Notes: generated by a model not told the origin, from the letters alone. 64,000 nt of DNA from JAEUHQ01 sp964538915 (GCA_964538915.1 CAZIFB010000021.1:1-64000); one strand, 5' to 3'; positions 36,391 through 46,272 are shown, counted from the first letter of the stretch. Program-made: numbers and translations.

Positions 36391-38073
36391 TCACCAGCTC
36401 ACGACGGTGGCAAGGGTCGTGCGGAACGTGCGGCCGTCGAGTGTGACGAGCGGACCGTCCCCGTGCTCGATCGCCTGTCCCTTCGCCACGGCGCCGTCGT
36501 GCGCGAAGCGGGTGCTCGCCGTGGTCGTGAGCCCGAGAACGCCGCCCTGGGGCAGCGCCGCCTGTGCGACCGGGGGCGTGAACTGCATGCAGTGCCCGAG
36601 CAGGTCGAGGTGCTCGCCGGTGCCGACCGCGGCTGCCCGCACCCGGATCCACGTTCCGGCCTGCAGCGTCACCACGACCGGGTTGTGCATGCTCGCCTCC
36701 TGCGCGATTTCGATCGGCAGACCGGCGATCGTGTTGGTCTCGAGCAGCCGAGCGATCGTGCCCATGCGCCCGTGCAGGGTCGGGAAGACGATCTCGTGCA
36801 GCCGTCGCGCGGGGCCGTTGTCGGCGTCGACCGGCACCAGGGACCCGGTGGTCCGCACGCTCACGGTCTGCAGCAGGCGCTCTTCGAGTCCGCGCAGCAG
36901 GGTTTCGACCATGGGGATCGTGCGCTCGTTCCCGGACACGAACAGGTGGTGCCCGCTCTCGTGGATCGAGAACGTCGTCTCGGCGTCGGCGCCGAGCGAC
37001 GCGCGGATCCAGTCCTGCAGCGCCTCCGGCGTGAGAACCCCTGGCCCCTCTTCTTCTTCGACGCCCGGCTCGTCTTCCGTAGGCCGTGTCGGTGGCGGCG
37101 AGACCCGCCGTGTCAGGGCGGAGCTGGTCAGCGCCCCGCAGGGAAAGATGCCGAAGCGAGCGCCGGTCCGCGCAGCGGGCGGCGTTCGCGCGGCGACCCG
37201 GATCGTCAGCATCGTGCGACCGCCGCTCGAGTCGTCGCCGGTTTCGGTGATCGCCAGTGCGCCGCCGTTCCGGATGCGGCCCGAGCAGGCTCCGAACGTC
37301 GTCTCGAGCGTCGGGACTTCGAGGTCCGGCTGGCCGGCGACTCCGGTCGGCTGGCGCCGCACGGACCCGCGCCGCTGTGCGAGGCCGAACTGCGTCATCA
37401 CGACCACGTCGTCGCCCGACACCAGCAGGTGCGGCACCACGACGACGCGGCCGCCCTCACCGAACGACGCGGGCGTCGGCTGCGAAGCGGACGCCTTCTG
37501 CGCCACCTCCACGTCGATGTCACGCACGTATGGTGTCCAGCGTTGGCCGTCGAGCAGGACGGGGCGACCGCTGCGCGCGACGGTGCGGGCTCGCCACAGG
37601 GCCTTCGCGTTCTTCGTGAACTCGGCGAATTCGCGCGGGTCGAGCACACCGTTGGGTGGGTCGCCGGCGGGCGCTTCCCAGAGCGTGGCTTCGATCTCGA
37701 GCGGGCGGAGCAGCGCGTCCGCGATCTCCTTCACGCGTTCCCGCACCTGGGCGACGACCGCGCTGTCGCCCGACACCACGAGGTTGTCGTTGATCGACTC
37801 GATGTGCAGGGTGTCGTTCTCGGTGTCGTGTGCGAACAGCGCCCGCAGGAACTCGACGCCGCCGTCGATGGGGAACTGTTGTTCGGCGTTGCTCGACTGC
37901 AGCAGGTCGGGGCCGTTGACGACCTGGAGCATCGTGATCCACTGAGGCGGCGCGATCGCCTGGTTCGGACCCGCCACGTGCGGCACGGGCAGGACTTCGA
38001 GAGCGGCGCGGCCGTCCTGTGGGGTTTGCAGGCCGGCGGCGAACAATGTGAGTGCGGTCGGTACGGAGATCAT
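36391..38073 (-). CDS. Exported protein resembling secretin N-domains
   Basis: A 560-residue protein with a possible short signal peptide (about 1-16). Two halves each hold a segment like the N-domains of secretins or BON-like folds: FAHDTENDTLHIESINDNLVVSGDSAVVAQVRERVKEI and, near 385-430, TTFSIHESGHHLFVSGNERTIPMVETLLRGLEERL (quoted only for the shared pattern of an LxVSG core followed by a helix). A Glu-rich hinge (about 345-365) joins the halves. No secretin pore domain is present. It lies 44 bases after the anti-sigma gene, so it may belong to that ECF regulon. Function unknown. Confidence 0.65.
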   Translation of the reverse strand: MISVPTALTLFAAGLQTPQDGRAALEVLPVPHVAGPNQAIAPPQWITMLQVVNGPDLLQSSNAEQQFPIDGGVEFLRALFAHDTENDTLHIESINDNLVVSGDSAVVAQVRERVKEIADALLRPLEIEATLWEAPAGDPPNGVLDPREFAEFTKNAKALWRARTVARSGRPVLLDGQRWTPYVRDIDVEVAQKASASQPTPASFGEGGRVVVVPHLLVSGDDVVVMTQFGLAQRRGSVRRQPTGVAGQPDLEVPTLETTFGACSGRIRNGGALAITETGDDSSGGRTMLTIRVAARTPPAARTGARFGIFPCGALTSSALTRRVSPPPTRPTEDEPGVEEEEGPGVLTPEALQDWIRASLGADAETTFSIHESGHHLFVSGNERTIPMVETLLRGLEERLLQTVSVRTTGSLVPVDADNGPARRLHEIVFPTLHGRMGTIARLLETNTIAGLPIEIAQEASMHNPVVVTLQAGTWIRVRAAAVGTGEHLDLLGHCMQFTPPVAQAALPQGGVLGLTTTASTRFAHDGAVAKGQAIEHGDGPLVTLDGRTFRTTLATVVSW

Positions 38074-38117
38074 GCGGGGAACCTCGGTGGGTGGGCGAAC
38101 AGGAGGGGCGGGCGGCG

Positions 38118-39659
38118 TCAGTCGCTCGGGTCCGCGGGCCGGCCGCGGAACCACTGTGCGAGCGGCGGGAACTCGGCGAACGAGCCTTCGCGCAGCATCG
38201 CGAGGGCTCGCGGGCCGGGGGGCAGCGCCGCGAGCCACGGCTCGGCTCCTGCCAGCCCCGCCCGCGCGAGGGCCGCTCGCAGCAGGAACGCCCCGTCGTC
38301 GTGCGCGGCGCGATCGACGAGCCGGGCGAGTACGTGGCTCGGTTGACGCGAGAGTGCGAATGCCGCCGCGTGCGCCTCGGCGTGCGGCGCTTTGCCGATG
38401 CGATCGAGCAGCAGCGGCACCAGGGTCGGATCGCCCCCGAAGCCCAGGGCGAGCAGGCAGTGCACCCGGCGCGGCGACGAGGTCGTGGTGCGCAGTTCGT
38501 TCGCGACGTCCGCGAACGTCGCGTCGGCCTGGCCGGCGAACCACGTCTGGCCCGCGAACGGATCCTCGCCGAGGAGACCGCGGTCGGCGAGCGACTGCCA
38601 GGCGTCGAGCAGCAGCAGTCCCGCACCGGTGGTGCGCAGGCCGCTGCGCAGCGCGGCGGCGATCGGCTCGGCCAGAGCGGGCCGGCGCCGGAGGACGCGG
38701 AGCAGCGACGCGTCGATCCTGGACTCGCCGAGCCGGGCTGCGGCGACCACGACCCCCAGGTCGTCGACGTCGACCGTCGGTGCGCGCACGTCGAGACGAC
38801 CGAGATGGCGGAGGAGTGCCGCCACGAAACGCGCTTCGCCGCGCGCCGCGTGGATCCCTTCGCGCAACGCTTCGTGGTCCGTCGACGTGCGGTCGGGCGC
38901 GCCGGCGAGCACGGCGATCAGCGCGAGGTCGGCGTCGGGGCCGGCGGTGCCGGGAGCCGCGACTCTCTGCACGAGGAGCCGGATCGTCGCGAGCCGTTCC
39001 GCAGCCGAGATGGTGTCGTCGACTCCGAGCCGGCGCAGGTACGAGGTCGGCGCGAAGCGGATGTCGTGCGCGCGGCTCGCCGTCGACCGCTTCGCCTGCT
39101 CGGCGAACCGCGGCGCGGCGTCGGCGGCGATCAGGATCTCGCCCGGATCGGCCGGCTCGCTCGGGGGGGCGACCGAGGGCACGATCACTTCGACTTCGCG
39201 GCACGGGGTCAGGACGGGAGTCTCCTTCGCGCCATCGTTCGCCGCGGGAACAGCCGGTGCCGGCCGGGTGGAGGACCAGACGACGACGCCGATGGCCATG
39301 GCCAGCGTCACCGCGGCTGCGACGATCCACGCCCGCCGCGGTCCGCCGCCCGCGACCGGCGCGGCGGCCTCTTCTTCGATGGCAGCGAACCAGCGCCTTT
39401 CCAGCGCCGCGAGCGCCATCGCGTCGAGGTCGCGACCGCTGTCGGTCGCGAGCACGGCGTCGAGTCGACGCGCACGTTGCAGGCGGAGCTGGCACGCGCC
39501 GCATTCGATCAGGTGGGCCGCCAGCGAGTCGCCGCAGACGAAGTCGAACCCGGTGTCGGCGCCGTTCTGCACGTCGCCGTCGAGGTGCACCGCGAGGATC
39601 GCTTCGGTGCGGGGGCACTCCGGCGGCTCGGCGCGCTGCGTCGTGTCGACGGGCCTCAT
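38118..39659 (-). CDS. Transmembrane anti-sigma factor with zinc-finger motif and helical-repeat C-terminus
   Basis: A 513-residue protein. The anti-sigma zinc motif HxxxCxxC is at His49-Cys53-Cys56 (HLIECGAC). One membrane helix lies at about 110-128. The 380-residue C-terminal part, expected to be periplasmic, is rich in A/L/R helices resembling HEAT-type repeats (for example FVAALLRHLG and VHCLLALGFGGDPTLVPLLLDRIG). Its ATG overlaps the ECF sigma stop (ATGA), the usual sigma/anti-sigma coupling. It should bind and hold the sigma factor at the membrane. Confidence 0.83.
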   Translation of the reverse strand: MRPVDTTQRAEPPECPRTEAILAVHLDGDVQNGADTGFDFVCGDSLAAHLIECGACQLRLQRARRLDAVLATDSGRDLDAMALAALERRWFAAIEEEAAAPVAGGGPRRAWIVAAAVTLAMAIGVVVWSSTRPAPAVPAANDGAKETPVLTPCREVEVIVPSVAPPSEPADPGEILIAADAAPRFAEQAKRSTASRAHDIRFAPTSYLRRLGVDDTISAAERLATIRLLVQRVAAPGTAGPDADLALIAVLAGAPDRTSTDHEALREGIHAARGEARFVAALLRHLGRLDVRAPTVDVDDLGVVVAAARLGESRIDASLLRVLRRRPALAEPIAAALRSGLRTTGAGLLLLDAWQSLADRGLLGEDPFAGQTWFAGQADATFADVANELRTTTSSPRRVHCLLALGFGGDPTLVPLLLDRIGKAPHAEAHAAAFALSRQPSHVLARLVDRAAHDDGAFLLRAALARAGLAGAEPWLAALPPGPRALAMLREGSFAEFPPLAQWFRGRPADPSD

Positions 39660-40240
39660 GGGTCGAGGTGCTCCTTCAGCCGGCCCATCACGCGCCGTCG
39701 GGCCTCGAGAACGTGCATCCGGGCGGCGACCTGCGAGCAACCGAGCACGTCCGCGATCGCCGCGTAGTCCATCCCTTCGACCGCGCGCAGGTGCAGCGCG
39801 GTGCGCTGCTTCGCCGTCAGGCGCTCCATCGCCTCGTCGAGGCGGTCGCGCAGCTCGCGCGCCATCGCGTCGTGCACCATCGGCGCGTCGAAGTGGTCCG
39901 GAACGTCGACGTCGAGAGGTTCTGCGGTCGCGCCTCGCCGCCATCGCTGCGGTTCTGCCGCGAGCCGCATCAGGATCCGGAAGAGCCAGGTGCGCAGCGC
40001 CGAGTCGCCGCGGAACGACGGCAGTGCGCGGAACGCCCGGACCAGGGTCTCCTGCACGAGGTCCTCGGCCCAGTGCGGGTCGCGGCAGTGGCGGCGGGCG
40101 AGGGCGAGCAGGCCCCGGAGGTGCGGGTGCACGAGCGGCTGGAAGGCGGCGGCGTCGCCCGCGCGGCAGCGGTCGAGCCAATGGCGTTCCGTGTCGTTGG
40201 TCGGCGTCGGTCGCGGTCGTTCGCCCACTCGCTGGTCCAT
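39656..40240 (-). CDS. ECF-type RNA polymerase sigma factor
   Basis: A 194-residue ECF sigma factor. Region 2 is at about 28-95, with HWAEDLVQETLVRAFRALPSF and RTWLFRILMRLA. Region 4 is at about 135-185, with LTAKQRTALHLRAVEGMDYAAIADVLGCSQVAARMHV (key HTH residues YAAIA and VAARMHVLEAR). It overlaps the gene for the zinc-finger anti-sigma by four bases. The GspF-like gene lies 90 bases upstream on the same strand. Confidence 0.93.
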   Translation of the reverse strand: MDQRVGERPRPTPTNDTERHWLDRCRAGDAAAFQPLVHPHLRGLLALARRHCRDPHWAEDLVQETLVRAFRALPSFRGDSALRTWLFRILMRLAAEPQRWRRGATAEPLDVDVPDHFDAPMVHDAMARELRDRLDEAMERLTAKQRTALHLRAVEGMDYAAIADVLGCSQVAARMHVLEARRRVMGRLKEHLDP

Positions 40241-40330
40241 GGGAATGACTCTAGAGACCCGTCGTGGGGGCAGTGCGTCAGGCGGAAAATCGGTTCCCCG
40301 GGCAGTTGGCAGCGGCGGCTCGCGCCCGGG

Positions 40331-41227
40331 TCACCGTCCGATCTTGCCGAGGCTGCCGTAGAAGTTCGTCCAGAAGGTCAGCACGATCGCGACGATGCAG
40401 ATCACGACGATGCCGTAGACGAGCCCCGTGAATCGCCGCGTCGTGTCGGTGACCGCGCGGGCGGCGACTTCGCGCCGGCGCGACAGCGCGCGATGCAGCG
40501 CGTCCTCGAGCTGCCCCGCCTGCTCGCCGGTTGCGAGCAGCTGGCGCGTTTCGGTGTGCAGCGACAACGACTGGGCGAGGGACTCCGTCAGCGAACGGCC
40601 GCTCTGCAGCACGCTGTCGGCGATGCGCAGTCGGTTCTGCACCGCCGCGACCGGGACCGCGGCGACGGCGGCCGAGTGGGCCTTCAGCAACGGGATCCCC
40701 GCGCCGTACATCGACGACAGTGTCTCGAGGTACGGCAGTTCGGCGAGGCCGGTCGCGATCGATCCGACGACGGGCATGCGGGTCCATCGTTCGTCGCCGC
40801 GACGCAGTCCCTTCATCGCCGCGAACACGAGCATCGCCGCGGCTCCGTATGCGATCACGAGGCCGATCAGGAAGCCGTAGCCGATGATGGAAGCCGTCGT
40901 GGCGCTCGCCAGCAGCAGCAGGAACATCAGCAGGAACGGGTAGCGAAGCCCGGACCACATAGTCCGGCGGAAGTCGGCGCGGCGTTGCCGTTCGTCGGCG
41001 CGGGCCCGCAGCGACGCGGACGCGCGGCCCGTGTGCCATCCGGCGATCACGACGGTCTCCTCGTCGGGCGACAGGATCACGCCCCGGCGACGCAGGACCT
41101 CGACGATGGCGCGTTCGTCCTTCGGGTCCACGGCGCCGAGTGATTGCAGGGGCAGACCGGCGTCCAGCGCCGACGCGACGTCGAGGAGCTGCATCGCCGC
41201 GTGTTCGTCGGCTCGGATCGACGGCAT
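40331..41227 (-). CDS. Half-length GspF/PilC-like membrane protein
   Basis: A 298-residue protein. A cytoplasmic N-terminus (about 1-95) precedes two membrane helices at about 97-113 and 115-137, a single T2SSF domain (about 155-270, with LETLSSMYGAGIPLLKAH and LLATGEQAGQLEDALHRAL, the classic GE..G.L motif) and a final helix at about 272-290. Normal GspF/PilC has two such domains in about 400 residues, so this is a one-domain version. It stands apart from other secretion genes, beside an ECF system. Role in a pilus or secretion platform is inferred. Confidence 0.82.
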   Translation of the reverse strand: MPSIRADEHAAMQLLDVASALDAGLPLQSLGAVDPKDERAIVEVLRRRGVILSPDEETVVIAGWHTGRASASLRARADERQRRADFRRTMWSGLRYPFLLMFLLLLASATTASIIGYGFLIGLVIAYGAAAMLVFAAMKGLRRGDERWTRMPVVGSIATGLAELPYLETLSSMYGAGIPLLKAHSAAVAAVPVAAVQNRLRIADSVLQSGRSLTESLAQSLSLHTETRQLLATGEQAGQLEDALHRALSRRREVAARAVTDTTRRFTGLVYGIVVICIVAIVLTFWTNFYGSLGKIGR

Positions 41228-41314
41228 CGCGGCAGTGTCGGGAGTCGGCGCCAACGCGGCAAGGGGTGCGCCGCCGGACGTGCGCCGCGCCGCGGGCGCC
41301 GGCACACTGGCCGC

Positions 41315-42598
41315 ATGAGGATGCCGATCGTGTTCGTCCCGTTCCTCGTCGCCCTGTCCCTCGGTGCGCAGGACCCGGTCGAGGCGTGGGTCGGGCAGGA
41401 AGGCGCGCGGCTCGAGGCGCTCTACCTGGATCTGCACCGGAACCCCGAGCTGTCGTTCCACGAACGTGCGACGGCGGCGCGCATGGCGGCAGAGCTGCGG
41501 GCGCTCGGCATCGAGGTCACCGAAGGCGTCGGCGGCACCGGAGTCGTCGGTGTGCTGCGGTGCGGCGACGGACCGGTGGGGCTCTTGCGCGCGGACATGG
41601 ATGCGCTGCCGATCGCCGAAGAGACGGGCCTGCCGTACGCGTCGGCCGTGCGTGCCGAGAGCGCGGAGGGTCGAGCCATCGGCGTCATGCACGCATGCGG
41701 CCACGATCTGCACATGACGTGTCTTCTCGGCGCGGCCGCGTGGTTCGCCGGGCACCGCGAGTCGTTCGGGGGCACGCTGGTGTTCCAGTTCCAGCCCGCC
41801 GAAGAACGGGCGTCCGGGATGAAGGCAATGCTCGCCGACGGTCTGCTCACGCGCTTCCCGCGGCCTGCGTGGGCGATCGCACTGCACACCGCCCACGACC
41901 TGCCGACGGGCCAGGTCGGCATCCGCAGCGGCCCGGCGATGGCGAACGTCGACAGCTGCGACATCACGGTGTTCGGCAAGGGCGGCCACGGTGCTGCACC
42001 GCACCTGTGCATCGACCCGATCGTGCAGGCTGCGCAGCTCGTGCTCGACCTGCAGACCATCGTGTCGCGCGAGATCGATCCGCTCGAAGCGTGCGTCGTG
42101 ACCGTCGGAGCGATCGAAGGCGGAAGCAAGCACAACATCGTGCCCGATCGCTGCGACCTGCAGCTCACCGTGCGCAGCTACTCGGACGCGGTGCGTACGA
42201 AGATGCTCGCCGCGATCGAGCGGAAGGCGAAGGCCGTGGCCGCGTCGTTCGGCGCGCGCGAACCGAAGGTGGAGTTCAGCGAGCCGTCGCCCGCGCTCGT
42301 GAACCACGCCGAGTTGTCGGCGTCCGTGCGCACGGGACTCGCGGCCGCTCTCGGCGATGCGGCGGTGGTGGAGGTGCCGCCCGCGATGGTCGCCGAGGAC
42401 TTCGGCCGGTTCGCCGGCGAAGGCATTCCCCTGTGCATGTTCCGGCTCGGGACCGTCGCCCCCGAACGGCTCGCGAGGCTGCAGGCGGAGGGCGCGCTGC
42501 CGGCGCTGCACAGCGCCGGCTACTACCCGGACTACGCAGTGGCGCTGCGCACTGGCGTGCGCGCCCTCGTCGCCGCGGTCGGTGCAGCCGCGAAGTGA
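41315..42598 (+). CDS. Secreted M20-family amidohydrolase/peptidase
   Basis: A 427-residue protein with a signal peptide (about 1-19, ALSLGAQ). Metal ligands are visible in HACGHDLH, in the QPAEE motif (Glu-Glu) and in ALHTAHD, and a dimerisation domain with GKGGHGAAPHLCIDPI lies in the middle. These fit the IAA-amino-acid hydrolase/hippurate hydrolase branch (AmhX/HipO type), which releases acyl groups from amino acids. The signal peptide suggests periplasmic action, which is unusual since most relatives are cytoplasmic. Divergent from the GspF-like gene. Confidence 0.9.
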   Translation: MRMPIVFVPFLVALSLGAQDPVEAWVGQEGARLEALYLDLHRNPELSFHERATAARMAAELRALGIEVTEGVGGTGVVGVLRCGDGPVGLLRADMDALPIAEETGLPYASAVRAESAEGRAIGVMHACGHDLHMTCLLGAAAWFAGHRESFGGTLVFQFQPAEERASGMKAMLADGLLTRFPRPAWAIALHTAHDLPTGQVGIRSGPAMANVDSCDITVFGKGGHGAAPHLCIDPIVQAAQLVLDLQTIVSREIDPLEACVVTVGAIEGGSKHNIVPDRCDLQLTVRSYSDAVRTKMLAAIERKAKAVAASFGAREPKVEFSEPSPALVNHAELSASVRTGLAAALGDAAVVEVPPAMVAEDFGRFAGEGIPLCMFRLGTVAPERLARLQAEGALPALHSAGYYPDYAVALRTGVRALVAAVGAAAK

Positions 42599-42629
42599 AC
42601 GCCGGCTCGCCGCCCGTTCGCGACCGGGG

Positions 42630-43733
42630 TCACGCCGTGCGGAAGTGTTTGCTCAGCTTCAGTGCCTGGCCCTGGTAGTGCGACGACAGCCGCTTGTCGC
42701 CGTACACGACTTCCGGCAGCTCCTGCGTGCGGAAGAACTCGAGCTTGAAGAAGACCTGGCCGTCCTCGAGCAGGAACGGCACGTCGTGCGGCCGCACCTC
42801 GAGCACGGCGCGGGTGCCCTTCTCGCCGCCGAAACCGTTGTCGAAGAAACCGGCGTAGTTCGTGCGCAGTTCGCCGATGCCCACGTCGTACGCGACCATC
42901 TCGGCGGCGAGGTGGCGCGGCACGCGGATGCGCTCCTTGCTCGCGAAGATGTAGAACTCCTCCGGCTCGACGATGAGCCGACCGTCCTTCGCTTCGGGCA
43001 CCGGTTCGAAGAACGCGTCGGCGTCGTGGCCGGCCTCCTGCTGCATGTCGACGATGCCGGTGTAACGGCGCGCCACGTAGCCGACCGGGCCCTGGATGTC
43101 GCGGTCGCGGCGCAGTGCGACGCCCATCGTGAGGCCGCGGTCGATGCGGAGCTTCTTCATCGGCAGCGGTTCGCCGCGGTCGTCGAACAGGAGTCCCGAC
43201 TTCTCGTGCTCGGCGCGCAGTTCGTCGTCGCTCAGAGCGGCCTGGCCCTGCGAGAAGCGGATCTGGCAGAGCGAGAGGCCGGTGCGCACACGGACGGGGA
43301 AGCTGCGCGGCACGATCTCGAGGAACAACGGCCCGGTGTAGCCCGGCGGCACGGTCTCGAAGCGACCACAGTTGTCCGCGAGCAGTCGCGTGAAGAGGTC
43401 GAGGCGTCCGGTGGAGGACTTCGGGTTCGCGCGGATCAGGTGCGGCAGCGGCTGCGCGATGCGTTCGAGCAGCGGGACGATGTAGCAGTGCCCCTTCTCC
43501 AGCACGGCGCCGTCCGTGAGATCGAACGCGTAGAGCGTCATCTCCTCGAGCCGGTCGGCGACGCGGACGTTCTCCGGCAGGAATCCCGATCGTACGCGGT
43601 AGCCGCGCGTCGCGAGGCGCAGGTCGAGCGAACTCGGCTGGATCTGCGTCGGGGCGATCGCGGGCGTCGACGCGAGCGCGCCCTTGTCGATCAGCGCCCG
43701 GATCTGCTGGTAGACGAGGATTCCGTTCGTCAT
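42630..43733 (-). CDS. dcd: dCTP deaminase, tandem-domain type
   Basis: A 367-residue protein in which two dUTPase/DCD folds follow each other. IQPSSLDLRL and NPKSSTGRLD are in the first half; a second beta-barrel half contains EEFYIFASKERIRVP and the NGFGGEKGTRAVLEV segment. This double-length form is annotated in several phyla as 2'-deoxycytidine 5'-triphosphate deaminase. It should convert dCTP to dUTP for thymidylate synthesis. Convergent with the M20 gene. Confidence 0.88.
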   Translation of the reverse strand: MTNGILVYQQIRALIDKGALASTPAIAPTQIQPSSLDLRLATRGYRVRSGFLPENVRVADRLEEMTLYAFDLTDGAVLEKGHCYIVPLLERIAQPLPHLIRANPKSSTGRLDLFTRLLADNCGRFETVPPGYTGPLFLEIVPRSFPVRVRTGLSLCQIRFSQGQAALSDDELRAEHEKSGLLFDDRGEPLPMKKLRIDRGLTMGVALRRDRDIQGPVGYVARRYTGIVDMQQEAGHDADAFFEPVPEAKDGRLIVEPEEFYIFASKERIRVPRHLAAEMVAYDVGIGELRTNYAGFFDNGFGGEKGTRAVLEVRPHDVPFLLEDGQVFFKLEFFRTQELPEVVYGDKRLSSHYQGQALKLSKHFRTA

Positions 43734-43800
43734 TTCGGCGGCGAAGGCTAGCCGCCTCCGCCGCCCATTGCTCGCGCGAACTCGGCCGCGCGGGTCGCCG

Positions 43801-46272
43801 TCAGCGCGCGCCCGTGAGCTCGCCCGCGTGCGAGCCGGCGCGGCGCATGTACTCCTCCAGCGTGAAGCTGTCGACGGCGATCGCTTCGCCGCGCGCCGCT
43901 TCCGCGGAGTGCACGAGTTCGAGCTCGGCTTCGCTCACGATGCCGCTGTCGAGCGCCTGGTCGAGGAGCTGCTCGGGGCGCGCCTTGGGCAGGCGGCCCT
44001 GCCGGACGGCGTCCTTCAGCTTCTTCAGCACCGGCTCGGCGTCGCTGCAGAGGCGCATCGCGTGCTCGAGGCGGCCGAGGGCCGACGACGGGTCCTGCGG
44101 CACGAAGATGCGCTTCGTGAGGCGGTCGCGTTGTTCGCCGGGCTGCAGCAGCGTGCGCGCCGCCTTGTGGGTGACGCCGTCGTCGGGACCGCCGCCGAAC
44201 GGGTTGATGCGGGCCCACAGCCCGCCCGGCAGCGCGAGCGCGCGGCCGAGCACCGGCAGCCGCAGGTTCGCGAACAGCCCTTCGCGCGCGCCCTGCATGC
44301 GGGCGAACGCCGTCTCGAGCGCGTGACGCAGCAGCGGCAGGTCTTCGGGCTTCCGGCCCTCCGCCTCGAAGCGCCGCAGTGCGGCGCTCGCGAGGAACAT
44401 CCACGAGAACCAGTCCGCGAAGCGGCCCGTCAGCTTCTCCTTCCGCTTCAGGTCGCCGCCGAGCGTGCCCATCGCGACGTCCGCGAGGAGCGCGAACTCG
44501 GCCGAGGCCCAGTTGAGCCGGCGCCAGTACTGGCGCGCCGCGCCGCGCACCGGCGAGCGGAACAGGTGGCCGCGCGTGAGGCCGAGCAACAGGGTGCGCA
44601 CGCCGTTCCGGATCACGTGGCCGATGTGCGGCCAGAACGCGCGGTCGAAAGCGCGCGCGTCGTTGCGCGCGATCGCGTCGATCTCGCGGTAGGCGTACGG
44701 GTGGCAGCGGATCGCGCCCTGGCCGAAGATCATCAGCGTGCGCGTCAGGATGTTGGCGCCTTCGACCGTGATGCAGATCGGCGTCCCGGTGTACGCGTTC
44801 GCGATCAGGTTGCGCGGACCGCGCGAGATCGCCGCACCACCCATGACGTCCATGCCGTCGTTGACGACGGAGCGCCACAGCTCGGTCGTGTTGTACTTCG
44901 CGATCGCGGTGACGACCGCGGGCTTCTGGCCTTCGTCGAGCGCGCCGCAGACGAAGCGGCGCGCGGCTTCGAGCAGGTACGCGTTGCCGGCGATGCGCGC
45001 GAGCGGTTCCTCGATGCCTTCGAAGCGGCCGATCGGGAGTCCGAACTGCTGACGCACCGCGGCGTACGCGCCCACGGCGCGAGCGACGAGCTGGGTGCCG
45101 CCCGTCGCCGTGGCCGGCAGCGAGATGCCGCGGCCCGCGGCGAGGCACTCCATCAGCATCTGCCAGCCGCGTCCGGCGCCGGCGGCGCCGCCGATGATCG
45201 CTTCTTCGAGCGGAACGACGACGTCCTTGCCGTTCGTCGGGCAGTTGTAGAACGGCACGCCCATCGGGTCGTGGCGCCGGCCGAGCACGACGCCCGGCGT
45301 CTTCGTCGGGATCAGTGCGCACGTGATGCCGGGGAAGGGGCCCTTGCCGAGCAGGTTCTCCGGATCGTGGAGCTGGAACGCGAGCCCGAGCACCGTCGAG
45401 ACGGCCGCGAGCGTGATGTAGCGCTTGTTCCACGACAACCGGACCATCAGTGTTCCGTCTTCCCCGCGGAACACGACGCCGGTCGCGTTGATCGCGCCCG
45501 CGTCCGAGCCGGCGCCCGGCTCGGTGAGTGCGAAGCACGGGATCTCGGCGCCCGTCGCGAGTGCCGGCAGCCAGCGCTGCTTCTGCGCGTCGGTGCCGTA
45601 GTGCGAGAGCAGTTCGGCCGGGCCGAGCGAGTTCGGCACCATCACCGTGATCGCGAGCGGCATCGATCGCGACGTCAGCTTCGTCACGACGGCGCTGTTC
45701 GCCGACGCGGACAGCCCGAGGCCGCCGTACTCCTTGCCGATGATCATCCCGAAGAACTTCTCGCGCTTCAGGAAGTCCCAGACCTCCTTCGGCAGGTCGC
45801 GTTCGTCGTGCACGCGCCAGTCGTCGGTCATCGCGCACACTCGCGCGACGGGGCCGTCGAGGAACGCCTGCTCCTCCGGCGTGAGGTCGGGGTAGCCGGC
45901 GGACGCGAGCGCCTTCAGGTCCGGCATGCCGGAGAAGAGCTGGCCGTCGAGCCACACGGTGCCGGCGGCGATCGCGGCGCGTTCGGTCTCGCTGATCGCG
46001 GGCAGGAACCCGCTCGCGCGCATGAGGTGCAGGATGCGGTCGCTGAGCAACGTGCGACGCAGTGGCGGCAGCAGCATCACCGCGAACGGCGGGACGAGCA
46101 CGGCCCATGCCCACCACGGAGCGCCGAAGGCCCAGCCGAGGCCCGCGGCGACGAGGGCCACGACCCAGAGGCGGCTGCCGACGAAGATGGTCGCGAGGAC
46201 CAGGGCGAGCGACACGGCGAAGATCGCCTGGCCCGGCGACGATCCGAAGGCCCCGAAGTTCAGGATGTCCAT
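43801..46272 (-). CDS. fadE: Acyl-CoA dehydrogenase, FadE type
   Basis: An 823-residue protein, close to the length of E. coli FadE (814). Two N-terminal hydrophobic segments (about 12-80) anchor it in the membrane. The acyl-CoA dehydrogenase core (about 130-520) shows CFALTEPGAGSDAG and the IGRFEGIEEPLARIAG segment, followed by a domain specific to FadE (DUF1974, about 535-815). It carries out the first step of fatty acid beta-oxidation with FAD. No other fad genes are nearby. Confidence 0.94.
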   Translation of the reverse strand: MDILNFGAFGSSPGQAIFAVSLALVLATIFVGSRLWVVALVAAGLGWAFGAPWWAWAVLVPPFAVMLLPPLRRTLLSDRILHLMRASGFLPAISETERAAIAAGTVWLDGQLFSGMPDLKALASAGYPDLTPEEQAFLDGPVARVCAMTDDWRVHDERDLPKEVWDFLKREKFFGMIIGKEYGGLGLSASANSAVVTKLTSRSMPLAITVMVPNSLGPAELLSHYGTDAQKQRWLPALATGAEIPCFALTEPGAGSDAGAINATGVVFRGEDGTLMVRLSWNKRYITLAAVSTVLGLAFQLHDPENLLGKGPFPGITCALIPTKTPGVVLGRRHDPMGVPFYNCPTNGKDVVVPLEEAIIGGAAGAGRGWQMLMECLAAGRGISLPATATGGTQLVARAVGAYAAVRQQFGLPIGRFEGIEEPLARIAGNAYLLEAARRFVCGALDEGQKPAVVTAIAKYNTTELWRSVVNDGMDVMGGAAISRGPRNLIANAYTGTPICITVEGANILTRTLMIFGQGAIRCHPYAYREIDAIARNDARAFDRAFWPHIGHVIRNGVRTLLLGLTRGHLFRSPVRGAARQYWRRLNWASAEFALLADVAMGTLGGDLKRKEKLTGRFADWFSWMFLASAALRRFEAEGRKPEDLPLLRHALETAFARMQGAREGLFANLRLPVLGRALALPGGLWARINPFGGGPDDGVTHKAARTLLQPGEQRDRLTKRIFVPQDPSSALGRLEHAMRLCSDAEPVLKKLKDAVRQGRLPKARPEQLLDQALDSGIVSEAELELVHSAEAARGEAIAVDSFTLEEYMRRAGSHAGELTGAR

